From the NCBI RefSeq assembly GCF_947331435.1, contig NZ_CAMZOF010000010.1, positions 186,001 through 250,000 on the forward strand: a stretch of DNA of 64,000 nucleotides, written 5' to 3'. Every line of letters begins with the position of its first letter. Position 1 is the first letter of the stretch. This document shows, piece after piece, positions 1 through 6,609 of this stretch. This DNA is from Pelagibius sp. Alg239-R121. Lineage in GTDB: Bacteria; Pseudomonadota; Alphaproteobacteria; Kiloniellales; Kiloniellaceae. The notes below the pieces were generated by a model. It was not told where the DNA came from and did no database searches. It saw only the letters and a program-made list of their open reading frames with translations. Both the position numbers and the translations under genes were made by a program.

Positions 1-1385
1 TCGATAAGCAGAACCTGGAGGTCCGCGACATTGGTCCCGGTCGCGCCTGGCTGCAGCAAATCGCCAGCCAGCGACAGCGCCTGATAAGAATCGTTGTTTG
101 CTAAAAGCGCCTCAGCATCTCCGCCTGCCGCCTGGATACGTGCCAGACTTGACGGATCGACAATACCACCCGCGGCATCCGTGGGACCGTCACGGCCGTC
201 CGTTCCGCCGCTCAAAAAGGTCCAGCGACCGGAGAATCCTCGAGCGGCTGCCTTCATCGCAAAGGCAAGCGCAAGCTCCTGATTCCGCCCTCCACGTCCG
301 TTGCCCTGCAAAGTTACAGTGGTCTCGCCCCCTGTCAGCAAAGCCAATGGCCGGCCCATCTCAACGTTTGCAGCAAGCGCCGCGGCAAGAAGCAGCTCAG
401 CGGCATCCTGTGCTTCACCGCAAAGGGCATCGCTAACGATTTGGGTCTGAAAGCCGAGCTCGCCGGCAACGCGCTCCGTCGCGGACAGGCTCATGCCGTT
501 GCTGCCGATCAGCGACGATCCCGCAGAGTCGAAGATCGGATCGCCGGATTTCGGCGTCTCTTCGACGGCACCGTCCCGGCCCTGCTCAAGCCTTGTTTTT
601 ACGCTCAAGGGCACACGGTTCCATACATCCCCCTCTTCGAGGATCGCGATGGCATCTGAGAAGCTCGTTGCATCCGGTACGGTCGGCCCGCTCGCGATCG
701 CGCTCAGATCGTCGCCGATAACGTCGGAAAGGATCAGTGCGTGCAGTGCCGCGGGCGCGGCGTAACGGACCAAGCCTCCCCCCTTTAGGGCCGAAAGGTG
801 CTTACGGACACAGTTGACTTGCACAATGTCGGCACCGCAGGCTAACAGCAAATCCGTGGTCGCAATCTTTTCTCCCAGCGTGATCGGCGGCACCGGTGCC
901 GGTAACAAAGCCGAACCGCCACCGCTGACCAGTACCAGGACAAGTTCGTCCTCATCGGCTTGAGCGGCGATTTCCATGACCCGTTGCGCCCCGCGCACAC
1001 CGCCCTGATCAGGCAAAGGATGCCCGGCACCGATCAACTCAAAACCTCGAATGTCACCCGCACCGTCGTCACTGGCATTTTCGTGGTTGGTCACGATGAC
1101 GCCGCCGTCGCGAAAGAGACTCTCCGGAAGCAGATCTGAAACGGCCCGTGCCATGGCTTTGGCCGCCTTGCCGATCGCGATCGGGCGCACGGTCTGCCAG
1201 TCGCCGCGACGAATCTGCGAACCCGGCGTGCCCGGCAACAGCATAATTTCAATCTGACCGTCATTAACCCGCAAGGCCCGGCATACTGCTTTCGCCGGAT
1301 CTGCCGCCGCGACACCGGCCATATAGATCTTTTTCGCAACGGCCCTCAATTCGGCGAGCCGCTTGCTGTCACCGGCTTCATTCAT
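1..1385 (-). CDS. Glycerate 2-kinase, MOFRL family (3' end cut by window edge)
   Basis: I translated this by hand from the ATG at 1385; the frame stays open to base 1. Glycerate 2-kinases of this class phosphorylate D-glycerate with ATP in the cytoplasm, feeding glycolysis from glyoxylate, tartrate or serine breakdown. Seen in the sequence: an N-terminal kinase domain with VSGGGSALL and a later IASGPTVPD, and a C-terminal MOFRL domain with GRGGRNQELAL and LSGGTDGRDGPTDAAGG. The last visible residues, TGTNVADLQVLLI, are where these proteins normally end, so only a few residues are missing. The start has a weak ribosome site. Older annotations call this family hydroxypyruvate reductase (TtuD), a name now thought to be mostly wrong. 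Family is certain; the physiological substrate route is not visible here. Confidence 0.93.
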   Translation of the reverse strand, partial: MNEAGDSKRLAELRAVAKKIYMAGVAAADPAKAVCRALRVNDGQIEIMLLPGTPGSQIRRGDWQTVRPIAIGKAAKAMARAVSDLLPESLFRDGGVIVTNHENASDDGAGDIRGFELIGAGHPLPDQGGVRGAQRVMEIAAQADEDELVLVLVSGGGSALLPAPVPPITLGEKIATTDLLLACGADIVQVNCVRKHLSALKGGGLVRYAAPAALHALILSDVIGDDLSAIASGPTVPDATSFSDAIAILEEGDVWNRVPLSVKTRLEQGRDGAVEETPKSGDPIFDSAGSSLIGSNGMSLSATERVAGELGFQTQIVSDALCGEAQDAAELLLAAALAANVEMGRPLALLTGGETTVTLQGNGRGGRNQELALAFAMKAAARGFSGRWTFLSGGTDGRDGPTDAAGGIVDPSSLARIQAAGGDAEALLANNDSYQALSLAGDLLQPGATGTNVADLQVLLI

Positions 1386-1563
1386 CAAAATTTTCCGTTA
1401 GTAAGCCCAGGAAATCGGCGCAATGGGTAGCACATTCGATGCTCTCGGCACAACCGGGGGTCCTACAGCACACAGCGTAGTCGAAACCCAACAGCAAGCA
1501 TGCTAAGATCATACGATCGGGGGAAGTTCAAGACGTCGGTGTTTCGTTTCAACGGTGTTGGTA

Positions 1564-2046
1564 ATGAGCCTTATCTTCCGTTTGTCGTGGGTCGTTCTGC
1601 TGTCCTTCTTTCGCAGGCGCATGGAGCCTCTTGACTGGTCAAAGCTCAAGATGCGTGTCCTTCCGACTGATCTCGACATCAATTTTCACATGAATAATGG
1701 CAGATATCTGACCTTGATCGATCTTTGCCGGATGGATCTGTTTTTGCGCACCGGCCTTTACCGCTTGATGTGGAAATACCGTTGGGCTCCGGCCGTCAGC
1801 TCACTCACCATGGAATTCCGGCGTCCGCTCAGGCTGTTCCAGAAGTATACGCTGCGCTCGCGCATCATTCATTGGGACAAGCGTTTGGTGTTTAGCGAAC
1901 ATGAATTCCTGGTCGGCAAGCGCATTGTCGCCCGCGGCACCTCGAATACCTGTCTCATTGCCCGCAATGGCATGGTCGTGCCGCCGGAACGGATTTTGAA
2001 GCTTCTCGGGTGGACCGGACAAGCGCCAGAACCTGCGGCTAAATAG
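1564..2046 (+). CDS. Hotdog-fold acyl thioesterase (4HBT / THEM6-like)
   Basis: A 160-residue protein starting with a short hydrophobic segment (IFRLSWVVLLSFF, about residues 3-16) followed by a single hotdog domain. The motif D-x-D-x-NFHMNNGRY near residue 40 is the 4HBT-type active-site region of acyl-CoA or acyl-ACP thioesterases. The likely reaction is hydrolysis of a fatty acyl thioester at the inner face of the membrane; the substrate is unknown. An in-frame GTG at 1555 is an alternative start; I prefer the ATG at 1564 because relatives begin with just a few residues before the hydrophobic stretch. It stands alone, divergent from the glycerate kinase and convergent with the next gene. 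Confidence 0.8.
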   Translation: MSLIFRLSWVVLLSFFRRRMEPLDWSKLKMRVLPTDLDINFHMNNGRYLTLIDLCRMDLFLRTGLYRLMWKYRWAPAVSSLTMEFRRPLRLFQKYTLRSRIIHWDKRLVFSEHEFLVGKRIVARGTSNTCLIARNGMVVPPERILKLLGWTGQAPEPAAK

Positions 2047-2146
2047 GCGTGCGAACCAGACAGAGTAAAATACGGTCTGCTCTTACCTATCAATCCTCGA
2101 CGATCAGCTTGTAATCCGAGGTCGTATTAAGCGGGCAGGAATGGAT

Positions 2147-2587
2147 TTATTCACCGGGCTTCAGAGTGATCTTGTAATCCTGCGCTTTGCCAGTGACGAG
2201 TCCGCCACCGGATACACTCGGCAGGTGCGCCCGATTCAGAAGACCGTCGCCCCTCACCCAAAACCCAAGCTCGCAGGAAACGTTCTTATTGGTGACGCGA
2301 AAAATATAGTCACCGGCCTTCAATGTGAGAGGCGCAGCCTTCACAACCCGTTCATCGCCGGTCTTATCGTTGAAAGCTTCGCAATCGGCTTTCCTGGTCG
2401 TTGAATAACCGTGGTAGATGCCGTCCTCGGACTCAATGAACTGACAGGCAATCTGGGTCAATGTAATGACCGTGGGTTTCGCGGAAGCATCACCGGCAAG
2501 TGCTGCTGTCGCACTCAGGCTTCCGGCCAGCGCCGCAACGAACAGATGTTGTTTGAAGATATGTGTGGGGAAAGTTTCACCATTCAT
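2147..2587 (-). CDS. Small exported protein of unknown function
   Basis: A 146-residue protein with a signal peptide ending near ATAALAGDA (about residue 32). The mature part is about 110 residues with three cysteines (IACQF, ADCEA, VSCELGF) and a beta-rich pattern, with a stretch LTLKAGDYIFRVTN that looks like a strand pair in cupredoxin-like or immunoglobulin-like folds. I see no full copper site. I have an impression that similar small periplasmic proteins accompany DUF302 and CNPC-repeat genes elsewhere, but I cannot verify it here. It lies downstream of the small CNPC-repeat gene on the same strand, 136 bases away, with a GC-rich inverted repeat between them, so it may be cotranscribed with it. 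Confidence 0.7.
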   Translation of the reverse strand: MNGETFPTHIFKQHLFVAALAGSLSATAALAGDASAKPTVITLTQIACQFIESEDGIYHGYSTTRKADCEAFNDKTGDERVVKAAPLTLKAGDYIFRVTNKNVSCELGFWVRGDGLLNRAHLPSVSGGGLVTGKAQDYKITLKPGE

Positions 2588-2660
2588 CGTTCCGCCGCCA
2601 GGCCGAATTTCAGAATTGGATGAGTTACAGAGTCAGGCTGAAGTCTGAAGAACAAAGTCA

Positions 2661-2696
2661 ACCGGCCGCCGCACCCGAAGGCAGCAAGCGGCCGGT
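2661..2696 (-). terminator. GC-rich inverted repeat between CNPC gene and next gene
   Basis: Nine-base arms (ACCGGCCGC at 2661-2669, GCGGCCGGT at 2688-2696) with an 18-base loop lie between two same-strand genes. There is no T-run after the stem on the minus strand, so it is not a classic Rho-independent terminator. It could slow or partly stop transcription, or protect the upstream message. Confidence 0.35.
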
Positions 2697-2709
2697 CGTA
2701 AAAAGCCTG

Positions 2710-2729
2710 AAATAGACTTAAGTCTATTT
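2710..2729 (-). terminator. 20-base perfect palindrome overlapping a stop codon
   Basis: AAATAGACTTAAGTCTATTT is a perfect palindrome that contains the TAG stop of the small CNPC gene. On the minus strand it is followed after five bases by TTTTT. It may act as a weak terminator or a 3'-end stabiliser. Confidence 0.45.
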
Positions 2730-3014
2730 AGCCGCGCAAGGGTTGCACGGGTTCTTGGCTGCACAAGGGTTGCAAGGATTGCAGGGGTTCTTGGCTGCAC
2801 AAGGATTGCAGGGATTGCATGGATTCTTGGCTGCGCAGGGATTGCAAGGATTGCAAACTTTTTTCGCGGCGCAAGGCGAACAGGTTGCGAAAGCGGCCTT
2901 CGGCAGAGCCGTTACGCCAGCAGCCATGCTGCCTAGGCCAACGGCCAGACCAAGCATAACCGGAATGATTGTGGTCGAAGACAGAAGCCGTCCCTTATAT
3001 GAAGTCTTTTTCAT
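2724..3014 (-). CDS. Small exported CNPC-repeat cysteine-rich protein
   Basis: A 96-residue protein: a signal peptide of about 43 residues (cleavage after KAAFA) and then a mature peptide made almost wholly of CNPC repeats with AAK spacers. By my count 13 of about 53 mature residues are cysteine, nearly all in overlapping C-x-x-C pairs, which suggests metal binding or thiol/disulfide chemistry in the periplasm. No CxxCH haem motif is present. The leader matches that of the large CNPC-P460 protein at 6610-7896 (shared pattern LL-S/T-x-TT-x-IPV-x-LGLAVG, then VTALP), so the two are paralogues. A GAGGAG ribosome site sits 7 bases before the ATG. It is divergent from DUF302-yeeE. Function is unknown. 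Confidence 0.85.
   Translation of the reverse strand: MKKTSYKGRLLSSTTIIPVMLGLAVGLGSMAAGVTALPKAAFATCSPCAAKKVCNPCNPCAAKNPCNPCNPCAAKNPCNPCNPCAAKNPCNPCAAK
2727..2882 (-). repeat. Tandem coding repeat, CNPC units (small array)
   Basis: The coding DNA repeats a 36-base unit encoding [12 protein letters not shown]. There are about three full units plus partial ones. It is the short counterpart of the array at 7132-7740. Confidence 0.85.
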
Positions 3015-3286
3015 TTCTACACTCCTCGATGTTACGAACCCCCAGTGTGAGGATTCCGGGTCGGCGGACTGCCTCCCCTTGATACACTGTGCAAATGGCT
3101 ACGCTCAAATTTGTTTCAGCCCTATTGCACAGCGTCGTGAAACTAAGTGATCGGACAGGGGCGAATTTACCTCAAACCGATGATTTAGTGCGTAAATTTG
3201 CGATCAATTAACAGTGATACTTCATTGATTCAGAGTGATATGAGGTAGTCTCGCGGCACAGTTAAGCAAGTCACCGGAGACACACC
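3015..3286. promoter_or_regulatory. Divergent intergenic region, CNPC gene / DUF302
   Basis: This 272-base gap must hold promoters for the leftward CNPC gene and the rightward DUF302-yeeE pair. The half near DUF302 is AT-rich (around 3160-3240). I could not pick out a -35/-10 pair or an operator with confidence. Confidence 0.4.
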
Positions 3287-3763
3287 ATGCGCTGGATCCT
3301 CTCAATGGTTCTCGCCTTTTTCCTCAACTACGCCCTTCTGGAAAGTAACGTCCAGGCGGCCTCCTCTTCTCCTTACAGCGGCTTTCAAGTCGTCCAAACG
3401 ACACAGCCGTTCAATAGCTTTGCCGAGCAACTAACGGCAGCGATCAAGAAGAATAAGATGGGTTTGGTGGCGCAGGCCTGTGCCAATTGTGGGGCTAAGT
3501 CCATTGGTGTCACAATTCCGGGCAACCGCGTGTTTATGATTTTTCGCCCGGATTTCGCTGTGCGTATGCTCGCGGCGAGTGAAGCTGCCGGCATTGAGGC
3601 ACCTTTAAGGCTCTACGTAACCGAACAAGCCGACGGCAATGCGCAACTAAGTTATCGCCTGCCAAGCCACACCTTCGGTGACTACAATGTTCCGGAGCTC
3701 GACAAGCTGGGCGCCGAGCTAGACGTCATCATTGCGCAGATCGTCAATGACGCTCTGAAATAG
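3287..3763 (+). CDS. Exported DUF302-domain protein
   Basis: A 158-residue protein with a signal peptide (hydrophobic residues 3-20, cleavage near VQAAS). The mature part matches the DUF302 pattern: an N-terminal FNSFAEQLTAAIKKNKMGLVA, here cut short, then a FRPDFAVRML helix, then LRLYVTEQADGNAQLSYRLPS. DUF302 domains are small alpha/beta folds of unknown role, often found near sulfur or metal genes. The two cysteines in ACANCG form a C-x-x-C pair that may bind metal. A CCGGAGA ribosome site precedes the ATG. It lies 31 bases upstream of the YeeE-like transporter and is probably cotranscribed with it. Confidence 0.82.
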   Translation: MRWILSMVLAFFLNYALLESNVQAASSSPYSGFQVVQTTQPFNSFAEQLTAAIKKNKMGLVAQACANCGAKSIGVTIPGNRVFMIFRPDFAVRMLAASEAAGIEAPLRLYVTEQADGNAQLSYRLPSHTFGDYNVPELDKLGAELDVIIAQIVNDALK

Positions 3764-3794
3764 TCTGCCGCCCGTCCAGGAATTCAAGCACCGT

Positions 3795-4982
3795 ATGACC
3801 GTAACCGCCTATCCGCCTTCTGATTTATCTCAGGATCGTAATCCTCTGCAGGTGACTGCACTGCTCATCGCGCTCGCCGCCATTTCAACGCTCGCGGTTG
3901 CAACCTACATGATCAGTGTAAAGCAGGTGATTCTGTTTGGAATTGGCATCGGGCTTGGACTGTCGCTCTACCACGCGACCTTCGGCTTTACCGGTGCCTA
4001 TCGTCGGGCAATGGCGGAAGGTGACATTTCGGGCGTCACCGCCCAGCTTATCATGCTGGGCGTCGCTGTTTTGCTGTTTGCCCCTATTCTCGCGCAGGGC
4101 CAAGCCTTCGGGCATGGTGTTGGCGGCGCAATTGCACCGGTCAGCATCTCGATGGCGCTTGGCGCATTTCTCTTCGGAATCGGAATGCAGCTGGGCGGTT
4201 CCTGCGCATCGGGGACACTGTTCGCCGCGGGCGGTGGCAGCATCAGAACACTGCTGGTCTTGATATTCTTCTGTTTTGGAGCTTTCTGGGGCAGCCTGGA
4301 TCTTGCCTGGTGGTCGCAATTGCCCGGCATCGGTTCGGTTTCTCTCAGCCAAACACTTGGGTGGGAAATCGCCCTGCCTCTGCAGCTCTGTGCACTCGTC
4401 GTGATCTATGGCGTTATGCGGCTGCTCGGTGGAAGGCAGAAACGCCCGCTCTGGGATGCCGAAGACTTCACCTGGAAGCGCCTCTTGCGCGGCCCCTGGC
4501 CGATATTGCTGTCGGCATTGCTGTTGGCGCTTCTAAATTGGCTCACTCTCTTGGTCGCAGGACACCCTTGGTCGATCACCTGGGCTTTTTCCCTCTGGGC
4601 GGCCAAGGCAGCCGTGCTGGCCGGCTGGGACCCCCTGACAAGCGGTTTCTGGTCTGGTGGCTTTCAGAAGGCGGCGTTGGAACGCAGCCTTCTGCAGGAC
4701 GTCACCTCGGTGATGAATTTCGGAATCGTCCTTGGAGCCTTCATGGCGGCTGCGCTGGCAGGCCGTCTTGCCAAGCCAACGCGGATTGCCTTCGGCTCAC
4801 TCTCCGCAGCCGTTCTGGGGGGACTGGTGATGGGCTATGGCGCCCGGCTTTCCTATGGCTGCAACATCGGTGCGTTCTTCAGCGGCGTCGCCTCCACCAG
4901 CCTCCATGGCTGGGTCTGGATCGCGTGTGCGCTGCCTGGGAACTACCTTGGCGTTCGGCTTCGCCCATTCTTCAAACTATAG
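3795..4982 (+). CDS. YeeE/YedE-family (DUF395) membrane transporter
   Basis: A 395-residue integral membrane protein with roughly ten or more hydrophobic segments. The two family signatures are visible: GIGMQLGGSCASGTLFAAGGG near residues 130-150 and GYGARLSYGCNIGAFFSG near residues 350-368. Each contains the conserved cysteine-glycine motif that in the characterised member, YeeE, passes thiosulfate across the membrane. The likely role is import of thiosulfate or another sulfur species. It forms an operon with the DUF302 gene and sits between cysteine-rich protein genes, so sulfur supply or sulfane handling for these is a reasonable but untested idea. The long form with both halves fused is normal for the family. 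Confidence 0.88.
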   Translation: MTVTAYPPSDLSQDRNPLQVTALLIALAAISTLAVATYMISVKQVILFGIGIGLGLSLYHATFGFTGAYRRAMAEGDISGVTAQLIMLGVAVLLFAPILAQGQAFGHGVGGAIAPVSISMALGAFLFGIGMQLGGSCASGTLFAAGGGSIRTLLVLIFFCFGAFWGSLDLAWWSQLPGIGSVSLSQTLGWEIALPLQLCALVVIYGVMRLLGGRQKRPLWDAEDFTWKRLLRGPWPILLSALLLALLNWLTLLVAGHPWSITWAFSLWAAKAAVLAGWDPLTSGFWSGGFQKAALERSLLQDVTSVMNFGIVLGAFMAAALAGRLAKPTRIAFGSLSAAVLGGLVMGYGARLSYGCNIGAFFSGVASTSLHGWVWIACALPGNYLGVRLRPFFKL

Positions 4983-4993
4983 AGCAAGGTACT

Positions 4994-5021
4994 GGCGGAT
5001 AAGCGATTCAGATTATCCGCC
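4994..5021. terminator. Bidirectional terminator hairpin
   Basis: GGCGGATAA at 4994-5002 pairs perfectly with TTATCCGCC at 5013-5021 around a 10-base loop, between the convergent yeeE-like gene and the gene ending at 5029. The following bases are only moderately T-rich. Confidence 0.65.
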
Positions 5022-5028
5022 GTATGCT

Positions 5029-5781
5029 TTATCCCCAGGAGCTATTCAGAAAGAGCTTCTCGGCCGGGGCCTCGGACAGTGCCTTGTGAATCTCCTTGAT
5101 TTGCTCATCTACCGAAATCTTGATGCTCGAAGTGACCTCAAGCTTCCGGTCCTCATAGACGTCTTCTGCTGGATGGCTCGCCTGCCATTTCTCAATTTCA
5201 ACATCCCGTTCACGCAAAAGCGTTTCAACCTGTGGGCGGAACAGGCGCAGCATCGAGCTGACCCAATTGTTCGCCGCCAAGCAGGGAAAGGTATGATCGA
5301 TCAGGAACTTATCGAGCATCTTTATGACGTCTTCAGAGCTATAGAAAGTCTCGCCCGTTACCCAGCGATTGGTCGTAAACAGCGCAATGGGATAACCCTG
5401 GCGATCCATGGAAATTGCAATGATGTGCGCCAGAGCGTCGTCGCCTAAGGGGCGTTTTCCCTCGCCTTCATAGGGTGCAGGCCAGATTCCCGAAGGCATC
5501 CCCCCGGATCGCAGAAAAGTGTGAAAGTGACCGTTTTCGCCGTCAGTTCCACGATGGGAGTGGTAGTAGTACTGACTAAAAGTTTCACCGTCGTAGACAT
5601 CACCGTTGGGATAGTGATCCCACTCGTAGAAAGTACCCTGGTTTGCAAGAACCTGCCCGACCACGTTGGCCGAAGTCTTGTTCAGTACCCGGTAAGATTC
5701 GACAACCTCGCCGCCGGCCTTAGCCATATCCTCGAGCCTCGCCTTACTGAGACCCGCCATTACATTACTACCAGCCATCAT
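5029..5781 (-). CDS. Soluble protein of unknown function (DUF6969-like?)
   Basis: A 250-residue protein with no signal peptide or membrane segment. A conserved-looking core runs from about residue 60 to 190 with aromatic and histidine clusters (FSQYYYHSHRG, then GHFHTFLR, then HIIAISMDRQGYP and FTTNRWVTGETFY). The H-x-H-x(8)-H-x-H arrangement suggests a metal site. I faintly recall similar sequences under DUF6969 but cannot confirm it. A second ATG three bases in (5778) has better spacing from the AGAGG ribosome site. It follows the nuclease-like gene by 74 bases on the same strand, so it may share a transcript. No function is proposed. Confidence 0.75.
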   Translation of the reverse strand: MMAGSNVMAGLSKARLEDMAKAGGEVVESYRVLNKTSANVVGQVLANQGTFYEWDHYPNGDVYDGETFSQYYYHSHRGTDGENGHFHTFLRSGGMPSGIWPAPYEGEGKRPLGDDALAHIIAISMDRQGYPIALFTTNRWVTGETFYSSEDVIKMLDKFLIDHTFPCLAANNWVSSMLRLFRPQVETLLRERDVEIEKWQASHPAEDVYEDRKLEVTSSIKISVDEQIKEIHKALSEAPAEKLFLNSSWG

Positions 5782-5855
5782 ATTCCTCTTGCGTCAACAA
5801 TCCGCCGATCTCTCACGAGACGGATAAAATCTGCACTGCGCAAGCCAAGGGAGGA

Positions 5856-6344
5856 TTACTTAACGGCCTCTTCCTGGTTCGCGCGCCATACCCAGGGCGA
5901 CGTAAACCGCCCACGCCACAATGCACGACCTGCGTTCTGTGCCCCAAGCATCGCCTTTTTGTAACGACTGGGGGCATCTTCTGTCGCCATGGCCCAACCA
6001 GTGTGCGCCATACCTTCGGCAATATCGTAACCTGCAGCCCGGCACACACCAAGAGCGTTGCCGCTCTCGCCTAGTCCTTCGACATCGCAAATCACCGAGG
6101 CTCCGGCCGTCAGGTCCATCAAAGCCGACTTGGCAATCAGACCGCAATCAATCTCTTTTTTAGGCCAACTGCAGGTCTGCTCCAACTCTGGAGCATCGAT
6201 ACCTTGCAGATCGATCTTCTGCCCCGCGACTTCAAGAGAATCGCCATCAATGATGCGTGAAGCACCGGTGATCGTCTCGCCGAAAGCCGGAGCGACCGTC
6301 AGAAAAAGCACCGCAGACACAGCCGTTACCAGAAATCTATTCAT
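5856..6344 (-). CDS. Exported thermonuclease-like (SNase fold) protein
   Basis: A 162-residue protein with a signal peptide (cleavage near APAFGE, residue 24) and a staphylococcal-nuclease-like domain. The elements RIIDGDSLEVAGQKIDLQGIDAPE and a later RYKKAMLGAQNAGRALWRGRF match the family's strand 1-3 and C-terminal helix. The usual catalytic arginines are not all obvious: the IDAPE motif is present, but the following RxE region is divergent (LGVCRAAGYDIAE), so it may be a weak or inactive nuclease. The start is taken at the ATG 6344, 12 bases inside a longer TTG-started frame. A 29-residue ORF ends 12 bases upstream. Confidence 0.8.
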   Translation of the reverse strand: MNRFLVTAVSAVLFLTVAPAFGETITGASRIIDGDSLEVAGQKIDLQGIDAPELEQTCSWPKKEIDCGLIAKSALMDLTAGASVICDVEGLGESGNALGVCRAAGYDIAEGMAHTGWAMATEDAPSRYKKAMLGAQNAGRALWRGRFTSPWVWRANQEEAVK

Positions 6345-6356
6345 CTTCGCTACCAA

Positions 6357-6446
6357 TCAAACTCGTCCGACCTGAACAGCCGAAACCGGTGCCGTGACCG
6401 CCAATACCGCGACCAGAGACGCTTGGGCAAATCGTTTGAGAATCAT
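6357..6446 (-). CDS. 29-residue ORF consisting of a signal-peptide-like sequence
   Basis: ATG at 6446 opens a 29-codon frame whose product starts MILKRFAQASLVAVLAVTAP and ends VSAVQVGRV. It has a basic N-terminus, a hydrophobic core and an AxA-like cleavage site, followed by only about six residues. A GGAAAG sequence precedes it. It ends 12 bases before the nuclease-like start, close enough for translational coupling. It could be a leader peptide, a tiny secreted or membrane peptide, or the remnant of a decayed exported protein. Confidence 0.4.
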   Translation of the reverse strand: MILKRFAQASLVAVLAVTAPVSAVQVGRV

Positions 6447-6528
6447 ACGTCTTTCCAGTCACATTTGGTATTCAATCGCTGTGTTTTATGAGGTCTCGTT
6501 TAATCACGGGTCCGACACCGCAACGAAA

Positions 6529-6568
6529 ATCGGGATGTGCCGCTACCTCAGCAGCAACACATCCCGAT
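6529..6568 (-). terminator. Rho-independent terminator after CNPC-P460 gene
   Basis: Eleven-base arms (ATCGGGATGTG at 6529-6539, CACATCCCGAT at 6558-6568) with an 18-base loop. On the minus strand the stem runs into ATTTTCGTTG. It follows the stop at 6610 and separates that gene from the 29-codon ORF and nuclease gene. Confidence 0.75.
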
Positions 6569-6609
6569 CAACTCGTCTAAAACACTATCTTCTTGAATCT
6601 ATCTTCAGC

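Noticed and set aside
98-765. Several short plus-strand frames at the left end
   Set aside because: They lie antisense to the glycerate kinase, whose frame carries clear family motifs over the whole stretch.
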